Assembly (NCBI GenBank): GCA_963770375.1
Contig: CAVYPM010000008.1
Location: 186,001-250,000, forward strand
Direction of reading: 5' to 3'
Source: DASVBE01 sp963770375
GTDB taxonomy: Bacteria > Actinomycetota > Actinomycetes > Streptosporangiales > Streptosporangiaceae
Length of the DNA stretch: 64,000 bases
The notes below the pieces were generated by a model. That model was not told the DNA's origin, did no database searches, and was given only the letters and a program-made list of their open reading frames with translations. Positions 52,022 to 61,038 of the stretch are shown piece after piece. A program made the translations under genes and the position numbers. Position 1 is the stretch's first letter, and every line of letters begins with the position of its first letter.

Positions 52022-54091
52022 TCAGGTCGCCGGGAGTACCGCGGCCAGGAACGTCAGCACGTCGGTGTCGTCCTCGATCTTCTTGGCTGTTGGCTTGCCT
52101 GCCCCGTGCCCGGACGCCGTGTCGACGCGGATCAGGATCGGTTCCTCGCCCGCCTGCGCCGCCTGCATGGCGGCCGCGAACTTGAACGAGTGGCCAGGCA
52201 CGACCCGGTCGTCGTGGTCACCGGTGAGCAGGAGCGTTGCCGGGTAGTGCGTGCCTGGCCGCACGTTGTGCAGCGGCGAGTACGCGCGCAGCCACTGGTA
52301 CTCCTGCGGATCGTCCGGGCTGCCGAGCTCGCCAGTCCAGGCCCAGCCGATCGTGAACTTGTGGAACCTGAGCATGTCGTAGACACCGACATGGCCGACG
52401 ATCGCCCCGAACAGCTCCGGGTGCTGCGTCAGGCACGCGCCCACAAGCAACCCGCCGTTGGAGCCGCCCATGATCGCGATACGGTCCCGGCTCGACCAGC
52501 CCGACGAGGCCAGCCACCGCGCGCACGCGCAGAAGTCGTCGAAGACGTTCTGCTTTGCCGCCCGGCGGCCCGCCTCGTGCCAGGCCTTGCCGTACTCGCC
52601 GCCGCCACGGAGGTTCGCCACCGCCAGAACGCCGCCGCGCTCCAGCCAGACCGCCAGTTCCGGCGAGAAGCTGGGCGTGATCGAGACGTCGAAGCCGCCG
52701 TAGGCGTACAGCAACGCGGGTGCCTGACCGTCGGCGGCCAGATCCCGGTGCCGGGTCAGGAACATCGGCACCCGGGTGCCGTCCGCCGACTCGGCGAAGA
52801 CCTGCTCGGTGACGTAGCTGCCCGGGTCGATGGCTGCTGCCGCCCGTTCGATGATCTCCGTCTGTCCGGTGGACAGCCGGTGCGACCAGATCGAGCCCGG
52901 GTCGGTGAAGGTCGTGGTGGCAAAGTGCATGAGGTCGGCCTGCGCGCGTCCGGTGAGCGCCCAGTTCAGTTGCGGGTCAAGGCCCAGCGAGGCAATGCCG
53001 GGCAGCGGGATGTCGCGAACGTGGGCGCCGTCGATGGCGTGCACGCGCAGGACGGAGTGAGCGTCCTTGAGGTAATGGCAGACGAAATAGCCACCGAAGA
53101 AACTGACGTTCTCCAGAGTCTCCGGGGCCTCGCCAATGACCTCGCGCCAGTTTTCCCGTCCTGGCCGGTCCAGGTCCACGGCGACCAGCCGCTTGCGTTC
53201 CGCACCGTAGTCGGTGACCAGGTAGAACGTCGTCCCAGCGTTCGTTACCGCCTGGTTGGCCGACTCGAAGTCCCCGACCAGCGGCCGCCACGTCCCGTCC
53301 GGATCGTCCAGGTCCAGGACGAGCAGCTGGTTCTCGAAGACGGAACCCTTCGAGACGGTAATGACCAGGAACCTGCCGTCGTCGCTGACTTCCGCATAGG
53401 GCATCCAGTCGGGCTCGTCCGGTGCGCTGAACACAAGCTCGTCGTCGGCCTGCGGCTTCCCGAGGCGGTGCAGGAAGATCCGGCCCGGCGTGTTGGACTC
53501 CAGGTACTCGGCGCCGGCCGCGGTCGGCTGCATGGAGCAGTAGTAGAAGCCCGACCCGTCAGCGCGCCAGGCGGCCTGGCAGAACTTCGACCACTCGATC
53601 ACGTCATCGAGGTCGCGTCCGGTCGCCACATCCCGGATCCGCCAGGTCAGCCAGTCGGAGCCGCCGTCGCTGGTCGCGTACGCCAGGAGCGAGCCGTCGT
53701 TGCTGACGTCGGCTGAGCTCACCGCGGTGGTGCCGTCCGCCGACAGCGTGTTGGGGTCCAGCAGCGGGCGCGCCGCGCCGCCGGGCTCGTCCAGCAGGAA
53801 CAGCACGGGCTGCGCGTCCAGGCCGGGGTTGCGGAACTGGAACCACCGGCCGCCCCGCTCGAACGGCACGGTCAGCTTCGGGTAGTCCGACATGGCCGTG
53901 ACCTGCGCCCGGATGGACTCCCGCGCCGGGACGGCGGCCAGGAAGCCCTCGGTGACCTCGTTCTGGGCCGCGATCCAGCGGGTGGTTTCCGGATCGGTGG
54001 TCGTCTCGAGCCACCGGTAGGGGTCCGGCACCTGCTCACCGTGGTGATCGTCGACGACACTGCCCATGCGGGACTGCGGGTAAGCACGCAC
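52022..54091 (-). CDS. prolyl oligopeptidase (S9A family)
   Basis: The ~690-residue protein has the seven-bladed propeller (start SVVDDHHGEQVPDPYRWLE, hallmark of POP) and a C-terminal alpha/beta hydrolase with AIMGGSNGGLLVGA (Ser in GGSNGG), LLLTGDHDDRVVPGHS (Asp) and DTASGHGAGKP (His). It cuts short peptides after proline. GTG 54091 with GGAGG 8 bases upstream is chosen over the longer frame from 54283, whose extra 64 residues are low-complexity. No signal peptide, so cytoplasmic. Divergent from the PEP mutase-like gene. Confidence 0.94.
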   Translation of the reverse strand: MRAYPQSRMGSVVDDHHGEQVPDPYRWLETTTDPETTRWIAAQNEVTEGFLAAVPARESIRAQVTAMSDYPKLTVPFERGGRWFQFRNPGLDAQPVLFLLDEPGGAARPLLDPNTLSADGTTAVSSADVSNDGSLLAYATSDGGSDWLTWRIRDVATGRDLDDVIEWSKFCQAAWRADGSGFYYCSMQPTAAGAEYLESNTPGRIFLHRLGKPQADDELVFSAPDEPDWMPYAEVSDDGRFLVITVSKGSVFENQLLVLDLDDPDGTWRPLVGDFESANQAVTNAGTTFYLVTDYGAERKRLVAVDLDRPGRENWREVIGEAPETLENVSFFGGYFVCHYLKDAHSVLRVHAIDGAHVRDIPLPGIASLGLDPQLNWALTGRAQADLMHFATTTFTDPGSIWSHRLSTGQTEIIERAAAAIDPGSYVTEQVFAESADGTRVPMFLTRHRDLAADGQAPALLYAYGGFDVSITPSFSPELAVWLERGGVLAVANLRGGGEYGKAWHEAGRRAAKQNVFDDFCACARWLASSGWSSRDRIAIMGGSNGGLLVGACLTQHPELFGAIVGHVGVYDMLRFHKFTIGWAWTGELGSPDDPQEYQWLRAYSPLHNVRPGTHYPATLLLTGDHDDRVVPGHSFKFAAAMQAAQAGEEPILIRVDTASGHGAGKPTAKKIEDDTDVLTFLAAVLPAT

Positions 54092-54281
54092 GTTCAACAC
54101 CTCCGGGACTGCACGGTGCACAGACCTCGGAGTCTGTCTCAAGAGGCAGGCAGGCCGCAACGAGCGCCGCGGCCTGGGGCTGAGCTCCCCGGCGGCGGCG
54201 TCGTCCGGCGTCTGTGCGCCAGGGACGGTGATGGCGCGAATCCGCCAGACTTGCCGGCGCGCTTCCCCGACGATTCTGGCC

Positions 54282-55102
54282 ATGAACCAGATCGAGAAGG
54301 CGCGCCGTTTCCGGGAGCTTCACGCCGCGGGGACCTTCGTACTGCTGAACGCATGGGACGCCGGCAGCGCGATCCTGCTTGCGGGCACCGCAACGCCGGC
54401 GATTGCGACGACGAGCAGCGGCGTCTCGTGGGCCCACGGCGTCCGCGACGGGCAGCAGCTCAGCCGGGACGAGGCGATCGCCGCCCTGGCCAGGATCGTG
54501 CGCGCCGTCGATTGCCCCGTAGCGCGGACCTCGAGAGCGGATACGGGCCCGAGCCGGGCGATGTCGCCGCGACGGTCGCGGCTGCGATTGCCGCCGGGGC
54601 CGTTGGCGCGAATCTGGAGGACCGGCCCGGTTCCGGCCCAGAGGGGCTGCGGCCGATCGGCGACCAGTGCGCACGGCTGGCCGCGGCCCGCGACGCCGCC
54701 GACCGCAGCGGGGTGCCGTTCGTCCTCAACGCCCGCACGGACGTCTATCTCGCCCAGGTGGGTGAGCCCGCCGAGCGCGAGACGCTGGCTCTCGAACGGG
54801 CCGCTCACTATGCCGAGGCTGGCGCCGATTGTGTCTTCGTGCCGGGCCTCAGCGATCCCGGCGTGATCGCCCGGCTCGTGAAGGCCGCCCCCGTGCCCGT
54901 GAATGTGCTGCTCGCCCCGGGCTCCGGCGTTTCGGTTGCGCAGCTCGCGCAGACTGGCGTCCGGCGTATCAGCACAGGGCATCTCATCGCCGCCGCGGCG
55001 TATGCGACGATCCGGCGCGCCGCACGGGAGCTGCTCGACGGCGAGGCCGGCACGCTTCGCGACGCGCTGCCGGTCGCCGAGCTGCAGGCGGCGATGCCGT
55101 GA
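54282..55102 (+). CDS. isocitrate lyase / PEP mutase-family enzyme (frameshifted)
   Basis: The start MNQIEKARRFRELHAAGTFV through SWAHGVRDGQQLSRDEAIAA is in one frame; after one missing base near 54521 the enzyme continues as SADLESGYGPEPGDVAATVA, GANLEDRPGSG, FVLNARTDVYLA and GADCVFVPGLSD. The order matches the PEP mutase/oxaloacetate hydrolase-like TIM barrel, with the loop metal site ED near LEDRPG. Rejoined length is ~274. Actinobacterial members are often carboxyphosphonoenolpyruvate mutase-like or 2-methylisocitrate lyase-like; the product is not predictable. Confidence 0.85.
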
Positions 55103-55124
55103 CCAGGGCGCGGGGCCGGTCCCC

Positions 55125-56093
55125 TTAGGTGACGAAAGCGAGTGCCCGCGCGATGATCGGGCGGAAGTCCAGCGGGTACGCGTGGGCGACGCCAGGCACC
55201 GCCTCGAATCCGCAGGGGATCCCCTGCTCGGTGAGGAACCGGGCGAGCTTGCGCTGAGTTTCCACCGGGGTCAGGTCATCGTCCTGGCCGGCCAGCAGGT
55301 AACCGCGGAGCTGTACGCCGCGGGCGCGCGCCTCCTGGATCAGCGGGAGCCACGAGACCGGGTCATCAGCGCTGGGATCCGGCCCGCCGGGCCCGAGGAG
55401 GATGAACGCACGCGCGGGGATCGTGCCGCTCAGCGCGACCTGCAGTGCCGTGTAACCGCCCATCGAGAACCCGGCGATGACCAGGTGGTCAGCGGACAGC
55501 TCGTGGTCGGCGGCGAGCGCGGCGTACTGCTCCCGGATCTCGCGCAGCGCGACCTCCGTGTCGTCCCAGACGTAGCCGTCGCTCTGGATGATCTGCGAGG
55601 ACCCGATGGCGGCGAGGAGCCAGCCATCGTCGGTGACCGCCCGCCAGCCATCCAGCGCCTTGCGGGGGTTCTCGCCGTTGCCGTGCAGGGCGACGATGCT
55701 GCGGTACGGAGGCGTGCCGCCTTCCGGGATCAGCGCCGAGTAATGGGCCGGCGGCCGTCCCGCCTGCTCCGCGTGCTGTCTTTCGAGGCAGGCGGCCGCT
55801 ACCCGCTCGAAGTCAGGCCGGCCCTGCAGGGGCTGCCAGGAGGGGCTCCGGCGCAGCAGCATCTCCCCGAACCACGAGCCTTGCTCCAGGGTCTGCTCGA
55901 GGATCTCGACGGCCAGGCCGTAGTCGCCCTTGCGCGCGGCCAGGCAGGAGCGCATGTAGGAGACATCGGTCTCGTGCCCGGGATAGCGAGGGCCTTCCGC
56001 CGTGAGCAGATCGAAGGCGCCGGCGTAGTTCTGCTCGCGGTAGAGCTCCATCACGCGGGCATCGAGTACCTGGTAGCTGTCGTCAGTCTGCAC
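55125..56093 (-). CDS. alpha/beta hydrolase with N-terminal helical repeat
   Basis: The first ~95 residues (MELYREQNYAGAFDLLTAEG, VSYMRSCLAARKGDYGLAVE) form a TPR-like pair of helices; the remainder is a phospholipase/carboxylesterase-type hydrolase with IVALHGNGENP, VIAGFSMGGYTALQ (Ser in GFSMG), LAGQDDDLTPVE (Asp) and PGVAHAYPLDF (His). Length 322. It is the last gene of the leftward operon with the M20 and S9 peptidases. Confidence 0.87.
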   Translation of the reverse strand: MQTDDSYQVLDARVMELYREQNYAGAFDLLTAEGPRYPGHETDVSYMRSCLAARKGDYGLAVEILEQTLEQGSWFGEMLLRRSPSWQPLQGRPDFERVAAACLERQHAEQAGRPPAHYSALIPEGGTPPYRSIVALHGNGENPRKALDGWRAVTDDGWLLAAIGSSQIIQSDGYVWDDTEVALREIREQYAALAADHELSADHLVIAGFSMGGYTALQVALSGTIPARAFILLGPGGPDPSADDPVSWLPLIQEARARGVQLRGYLLAGQDDDLTPVETQRKLARFLTEQGIPCGFEAVPGVAHAYPLDFRPIIARALAFVT

Positions 56094-56165
56094 GTCTCCG
56101 CCAATGCTGTTGGTTCTCTGGGTAGTTCTCTCGGTAGTTCTCTGAGCCGCCGGCCGGATGCCCGG

Positions 56166-58079
56166 TCACGGCGTGGTGCGCACGTCCGCGGCTCCCAGGT
56201 GCTCGGCGAACCAGTCGACGGTCGCCTGATGCAGCGTGCTGCCGTTCTTCCGGTCTTCGACGCTGTGGCCCTCGCCCTCGAACCGGATGAGCCGGCTGAG
56301 GTGCCCCCGCCCGGCGAGCCGTTCGTGGATCCGCTCGGATTCGGCGACGGCCACGCGGGCGTCGTTGATCCCGTGGGCCAGCAGCAACGGTGCGCGGATC
56401 CGGTCGACGTGCGTGAGGGGACTGCGTTCGGCGAGCATCCGGGCGTCGTGCGGGTCGCCGGGATCGCCGATCCAGTCGCGCACCCGGTGCCGCCAGGTGG
56501 CCGGGAACGCGGCGGCGAGGGCCGCCAGGTCGGACGGGCCGCACACCGAGACCCCGGCGCGCCACCGTTCCGGAAGCCGGGCCAGGCAGCTCAGCGCCGC
56601 GAACCCGCCGTAGGAGGCCCCGTACACGCCCAGCCGGCCGCCGTCGGCCCAGTCCTGTCCCTGCAGGTAGTCCCCGGCCGCGGCCAGGTCCTGCAGGTCG
56701 CCGCCGCCCCAGTCGCGGTAGATCAGGCGCTGGTAGTGCTGGCCGTAGCCCGAGGAGCCGCGGATGTTGGGCGCCAGTACCGCGATACCGCGTGCGACCA
56801 GGGCCTGGATCAGCGGGCTGAACAGCGGCAGCGCCTGGTACTCGGGGCCTCCGTGGATGTCCAGGACGACGGGGATCGGGGCGCGGTCCGGGGCGCGGCC
56901 CTGGCCTGGGCCCTGGCCCTGGCTCTGGCCGGGGGGACGGTAGAGCAAGCCGGAGACGGTCAGCCCGTCGGTGCTTGGGTAGTGGATGACCTCCGGCTCG
57001 GCCAGGCCGGCCGGAAGCCGTTCGCTGCAGCGCGTCAGCTGCCGGGCACAGCCGTTGCTGAGGTCAGCGACCCACACTTCGGTGGCGGCGGTGGGGCGGC
57101 CGAGCAGGACCACCAGCCGTGTGTTCCCGGCCCACGTCAGCGACTGGCCGTCGGAGCCGAATTCCTGGGCCGCCACGCCCCGCGGCAGTCCGTGCACCTC
57201 GTGCTGCCCGTGCTGCCCGTGCTGCTCGTGCTGCTCGTGCTGCGAACCACCGGCCAGGTCGCGCCAGTGCAGGGCGGTGAAGCCGTGCGTGTTGACGCTC
57301 CAGACCAGCCGCTTGCCGTCACCGGAAACGGCGGCGCAGTCGATGTCGGCGGCCGGGGTGTCCAGCCACTGCAGGCCATCGCCTGGCGTGAGCAGCGCGA
57401 GGCCAAGGTGGTCACGGCCCTGCGTGGTGGACAGGAAGATGCCCTCGGGCGTCCATCCGGCGGGCAGGTACTGAGCCGGCCCGTCGTGCGGCGTGACGTG
57501 CTCGACCGACAGGCCGGCCAGCTCGACGGCGAACAGGTCCTGCTCGGTGTTCTGGTGCAGGCGCAGGACCAGCAGGCGGCGGGAGTCCGGCGAGAAGAAC
57601 ATCGGGAAGTAGCGGTCCTCCGGCAGCGGATCGCCGGCCTGGAGCACCGTCCGCACGTCCCCGGTCGCCAGATCGCGGACCATGATGTCGAAGCACGAGC
57701 GCTTGCGGGCGTTGCTCGCGTAGGCGAGCAGGCGGCCGTCCGGGCTGTAGGGATTGCCGATGCTCCCGTAGGGGATGCCGAGTTCGTTACGCGCGCCGTT
57801 TGCCGCCGTCAGCCATTCGACGGTGCCCGTCGCCGGGTCGAGTTCTGCCAGCCGGTAGTCCTCGGCGCCGTCCGGGTCGGCCTGGACGAGCAGGCGGCTG
57901 CCGTCCGGGCGCCACACGCACCGGGTCACCGTGCCGTCGACGGGCAGGTGACGGGGCTCACCCGAGCCGCTGAGGTCCCACAGCCACGGCTGCGGGCGCC
58001 CCGGCGCATCGGACAGGTAGGCGAGCCGCTCGCCGTCGGGGTGCGGGGCGACACCGGAAAGCCGGTCGTAGTCGAACAT
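56166..58079 (-). CDS. S9-family prolyl peptidase (acylaminoacyl peptidase-like)
   Basis: The 637-residue protein has a beta-propeller (residues ~1-380; SGVAPHPDGERLAYLSD, GDGKRLVWSVNTHG) and a C-terminal catalytic domain: LDIHGGPEYQ, LGVYGASYGGFAALS (Ser), HGINDARVAVAES (Asp) and EGEGHSVED (His). Within the propeller a 9-bp unit repeats to give a His/Gln/Glu run (57201-57243). ATG overlaps the stop of the M20 gene by one base, so translation is coupled. Cytoplasmic; cleaves short peptides. Confidence 0.92.
   Translation of the reverse strand: MFDYDRLSGVAPHPDGERLAYLSDAPGRPQPWLWDLSGSGEPRHLPVDGTVTRCVWRPDGSRLLVQADPDGAEDYRLAELDPATGTVEWLTAANGARNELGIPYGSIGNPYSPDGRLLAYASNARKRSCFDIMVRDLATGDVRTVLQAGDPLPEDRYFPMFFSPDSRRLLVLRLHQNTEQDLFAVELAGLSVEHVTPHDGPAQYLPAGWTPEGIFLSTTQGRDHLGLALLTPGDGLQWLDTPAADIDCAAVSGDGKRLVWSVNTHGFTALHWRDLAGGSQHEQHEQHGQHGQHEVHGLPRGVAAQEFGSDGQSLTWAGNTRLVVLLGRPTAATEVWVADLSNGCARQLTRCSERLPAGLAEPEVIHYPSTDGLTVSGLLYRPPGQSQGQGPGQGRAPDRAPIPVVLDIHGGPEYQALPLFSPLIQALVARGIAVLAPNIRGSSGYGQHYQRLIYRDWGGGDLQDLAAAGDYLQGQDWADGGRLGVYGASYGGFAALSCLARLPERWRAGVSVCGPSDLAALAAAFPATWRHRVRDWIGDPGDPHDARMLAERSPLTHVDRIRAPLLLAHGINDARVAVAESERIHERLAGRGHLSRLIRFEGEGHSVEDRKNGSTLHQATVDWFAEHLGAADVRTTP
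57201..57243. repeat. 9-bp tandem repeat inside the S9 peptidase gene
   Basis: GTGCTGCCC or GTGCTGCTC is repeated about 4.5 times, coding for an H-E-Q/H-G-Q-H run in a propeller loop. Copy number variation would keep the frame because the unit is 9 bases. Confidence 0.7.
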
Positions 58080-59467
58080 CAGTCCCGGCCGCCCGCCGGA
58101 CCGTGAGGCGCCTCGTGCGCTGCGATGGCGCGCTGAACAGCCGCGGCGGCGGCGATGCCGCGAAGGAACCAGTTCAGCTCCAGGTTCTCGTTGGGGGCGT
58201 GGTTCGACTCGTCGACGTTGGCGAGCGGGATGCCGTAGCAGGGCACGCCGAGTTCCTCGGAGAAGGCCGCCAGCGGGAGGCTGCCCCCGAGCGCGGGCAC
58301 AAGCAGGGGCTCCTCGCCCAGGCCTGCCGCGGCCCCGGCGCGCACGGCCGCGGTGTAGGGGGACTCCGGCAGGGTGCGCGACGGCGGCATGGACACGCCG
58401 GGGATGAATTCGACGTCGGGCGCATGTACGGCCACGTGCCGCCGGATGGCGTCCATGACCTGGGACGCCCGCTGGCCGCCCACGAGCCGAACATCGCAGT
58501 TCGCCACGGCCACGCTGGGGATGACCGTGCGGTGCTCACCGGCGTCCTCACAGGTGAGCGAGTTGATGGTGAACGTGGGCTGCGCGAGCCGCTCGTAGTA
58601 CCCGGGCGCCGCGGGCGGCTCCATGGACGCGGCGCCGATTCCCCCGAGGACTTCCGGCAGGTCGAGCGGCAGGACCTGCAAGGCTGCGCGTTCGCCGGGC
58701 GACAAGGGCCTGACCCCGTCAGCGAAGCCCTCGATCAGGACCGTGCCCTCGGCGTCGCGCATCGACGCGAGCAGCTGCACCAGCCGCCACGCCGGATTGG
58801 GCGCCACTCCGCCCCAGTTGCCCGAATGCAGGGGCCTGGACGCCCCGTGCGCCCGCAGCTTGAAGGTGATGATCCCCCGCACGCCGAGCACCACGCAGGC
58901 CCGGCCCGACTCGTGTACCGGGCCGTCGCTCCAGACCACGAGGTCAGGCCGGTCGCCGGCGAAGATCTCGCGCACCGCCCGGGGCAGATGCGGACTGCCG
59001 GTCTCCTCCTCGCCGTCCAGGAGGACCGTGACGCGGCAGGGCAGCCCGCCCGGCAGTTCACGCAGCGCCCGGAGTCCCAGCAGCTGAGCCAGGTGCTGCC
59101 CCTTGTTGTCCGCCACGCCGCGGCCGAACATGCGGTCCCCGCGGATCTCGGGGCTGAACGGCGGGCTCGCCCACTCGCCGAGCGGCCCCGGGGGCTGGAC
59201 GTCGTAGTGCCCGTAGATGAGCACGTGCGGCGCGTGCTCGGGGCCCGGGGCCCGGCCCAGGATCACCGGCCAGCCGTCGGTCCGGACCACCTCGGGCTCC
59301 AGCCCGCAGCTCGTCAGCAGCCCGGCCGCATGCCGCTGGGCCTCGGCCATGCCCTCGCCGGTCGCGCTGACGCTGGGCTGGGCCACCCATCGCGACAGCT
59401 CTCCTATCAGCTGCTCGCGTCGTTCGCGGACCCAGGCCTCAACCTGGCCGGCAAGTTCATCCACCAC
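58079..59467 (-). CDS. M20-family dipeptidase/deacylase
   Basis: The 462-residue protein shows the metallopeptidase signature LIYGHYDVQPPGP (metal His and Asp), GRGVADNKGQ, LLDGEEETGSPHLP (Glu base and metal Glu), WSDGPVHESG, and a dimerisation domain with GASRPLHSGNWGG. The end NVDESNHAPNENLELNW holds the last metal His. It cleaves dipeptides or N-acyl groups with two zinc ions. First gene of the leftward peptidase operon; start GTG 59467 or the next GTG. Divergent from an ArsR-type regulator. Confidence 0.92.
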   Translation of the reverse strand: MVDELAGQVEAWVRERREQLIGELSRWVAQPSVSATGEGMAEAQRHAAGLLTSCGLEPEVVRTDGWPVILGRAPGPEHAPHVLIYGHYDVQPPGPLGEWASPPFSPEIRGDRMFGRGVADNKGQHLAQLLGLRALRELPGGLPCRVTVLLDGEEETGSPHLPRAVREIFAGDRPDLVVWSDGPVHESGRACVVLGVRGIITFKLRAHGASRPLHSGNWGGVAPNPAWRLVQLLASMRDAEGTVLIEGFADGVRPLSPGERAALQVLPLDLPEVLGGIGAASMEPPAAPGYYERLAQPTFTINSLTCEDAGEHRTVIPSVAVANCDVRLVGGQRASQVMDAIRRHVAVHAPDVEFIPGVSMPPSRTLPESPYTAAVRAGAAAGLGEEPLLVPALGGSLPLAAFSEELGVPCYGIPLANVDESNHAPNENLELNWFLRGIAAAAAVQRAIAAHEAPHGPAGGRD

Positions 59468-59479
59468 AGGCTTCCCATT

Positions 59480-59551
59480 GATTTCATAAATCGCAATCGA
59501 TGTCAGAGAACCATATCAATGACGGATGCCGCAAGAGGTGGCCGCTATCCT
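59480..59551. promoter_or_regulatory. regulatory region between M20 and ArsR-type genes
   Basis: GATTT-CAT-AAATC (59480-59492) is a palindrome in an AT-rich patch; the ATCGAT of CAATCGATG lies next to it. TATCCT (59546-59551) ends 6 bases before the regulator ATG and could be a -10 of a leaderless transcript. The dyad is a candidate site for the ArsR-type protein. Confidence 0.45.
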
Positions 59552-59557
59552 TTGCCC

Positions 59558-60106
59558 ATGGTGGGCCAGCCCGCACGAAGCGCGACCGTCGAGGACCTCA
59601 GGGCGCTCAGCCACCCGCTGCGGTGGCGGATCCTCCGCCTGTGCCTGGACCAGGCGCTGACCAACCAGCAGCTCGCACAGCGCCTGAACCTGTCGCCCGC
59701 GACCACGCTGCGGCACGTGCGGGCCCTGGTGAAGTCCGGGTTCCTGGAGCCCGAGCCAGTGCGGACCGGCGAGCGCGGTGCGCTGGAGCGCCCCTACCGC
59801 GCGACCGGCCGCACCTGGGGCCTGGCCGTCCTGGATCTCGACGAACCCGAGCTGGTCCAGTCGGTGGACCTGGCCATGCTCGCCGCGCACCGGTCCGAGT
59901 TCATCGAGGCCGGGCCGGACGCGAGCCGCGACGTGGCCCGCGGCGTCCTGCGGCTGCGGCCGGAATCACTGGACGAGCTCAAGGACCGGATCAGTGCCCT
60001 GCTGACCGAATTCTCCGCCCGCCAGGACCCCGACGGCGATTCCCTGAGCTACCTGTGGTCACTGGTCGCCCGCCCCGCGGGCGCAGCAGGGCCGGCGCCC
60101 GGGTGA
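59558..60106 (+). CDS. ArsR-type winged-helix regulator
   Basis: The 182-residue protein has an N-terminal winged helix: VEDLRALSHPLRWRILRLCL, TNQQLAQRLNLSPATTLRHV (recognition helix) and LVKSGFLEPEPVRTGERG (wing). The C-terminal half is helical (LVQSVDLAMLAAHRSEFIEA). No metal-binding Cys pattern is seen, so the signal is probably not a metal. It is divergent from the M20-S9-hydrolase operon and likely controls it. Confidence 0.87.
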   Translation: MVGQPARSATVEDLRALSHPLRWRILRLCLDQALTNQQLAQRLNLSPATTLRHVRALVKSGFLEPEPVRTGERGALERPYRATGRTWGLAVLDLDEPELVQSVDLAMLAAHRSEFIEAGPDASRDVARGVLRLRPESLDELKDRISALLTEFSARQDPDGDSLSYLWSLVARPAGAAGPAPG

Positions 60107-60153
60107 GACCTCAGGCGTGCTGGAGCGAGGCGCAGCGGCCGCGCCGGCGTGAG

Positions 60154-60975
60154 CTAGCGTCCGGCCTGGGCGTGCGCCGTGATCATCGTCACGAGCTGGT
60201 CCCAGTACTGCGGCGGGTAGTCGTGCCCCATTCCCTCGACGATCTCCAGCCGGGAGCCGGGGATGGCGGCGGCGGTGGCCCGTCCGTTGCCGGGTGGCAC
60301 CAGCCGGTCGGCGTCGCCGTGTACGACCAGAACCGGCATGCGGAGGGCGCCAAGGGCGGCCTCCCTCGACGGAGATGCACCGATGGCTTTCGCCTGGCGC
60401 GCCTGGCCCTCAGGGTCCCAGCACCGGTCGTAGGCGGCGTGGGAGTCCGCCGTGATGCGCTCGACGTCGAAGCAGGCGGGGCTGCCCCACGCCTTCAGGC
60501 CGGCCAGGCGGCGGTCGGCGGCCTCGTCCCGGGTACGGCCGGCGGGCGCGCTGAAGGCCGCGGTCACGTCGGGGTCGCGCTCACCAGCGATCGGTCCTGG
60601 CGCTGACATGACCGATGTCATCGACAGCACCCTGCCGGGGTGCAGCAGCGCCATGGCCTGGACGATCATGCCCCCCATCGACCAGCCTGCGATGTGGGCC
60701 ACGTCCGCGCCGATCGCGTCGAGCACGGCGAAGCCGTCCCTGGCCATGTCGTCCACCGTGTAGCGCGGGCCGCCTTTGAGGTGGCTGGACAGCCCGACGT
60801 CACGGTTATCGAATCGCACCACCCGGAATCCGCGGTCGGCGAACATCTCGCAGAACTCGGTCTTGAAGTTGATGCACTGGCTGCCGAGCCCATTGACGAG
60901 CAGCAGCACCGGGTCGTCGTCAGCACCGAACGTCTCGTAGTACAGCGAGACCTCGCCGTTGGCCGTGGTAGGCAT
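60154..60975 (-). CDS. alpha/beta hydrolase
   Basis: Residues: PVLLLVNGLGSQCINF (oxyanion), VAHIAGWSMGGMIVQ (Ser in GWSMG), LVVHGDADRLVPPGNG (Asp) and VEGMGHDYPPQYW (His). The ~273-residue length and start MPTTANGEVSLYYETFG fit the common hydrolase/haloperoxidase-like group. ATG 60975 is preferred to GTG 60990. It is head-to-head with the LLM oxidoreductase gene. Confidence 0.9.
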   Translation of the reverse strand: MPTTANGEVSLYYETFGADDDPVLLLVNGLGSQCINFKTEFCEMFADRGFRVVRFDNRDVGLSSHLKGGPRYTVDDMARDGFAVLDAIGADVAHIAGWSMGGMIVQAMALLHPGRVLSMTSVMSAPGPIAGERDPDVTAAFSAPAGRTRDEAADRRLAGLKAWGSPACFDVERITADSHAAYDRCWDPEGQARQAKAIGASPSREAALGALRMPVLVVHGDADRLVPPGNGRATAAAIPGSRLEIVEGMGHDYPPQYWDQLVTMITAHAQAGR

Positions 60976-61038
60976 ATCGCAGTATTTCACCCCTGGCGAT
61001 CCGTCACAGGCACCAGTTCATCCCGGAGGGAACGCGGC

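Noticed and set aside
57201..57243. Short tandem repeat considered as a CRISPR or VNTR array
   Set aside because: Repeat unit is 9 bp without spacers and lies inside a coding frame; not a CRISPR. No CRISPR arrays were seen in the window.
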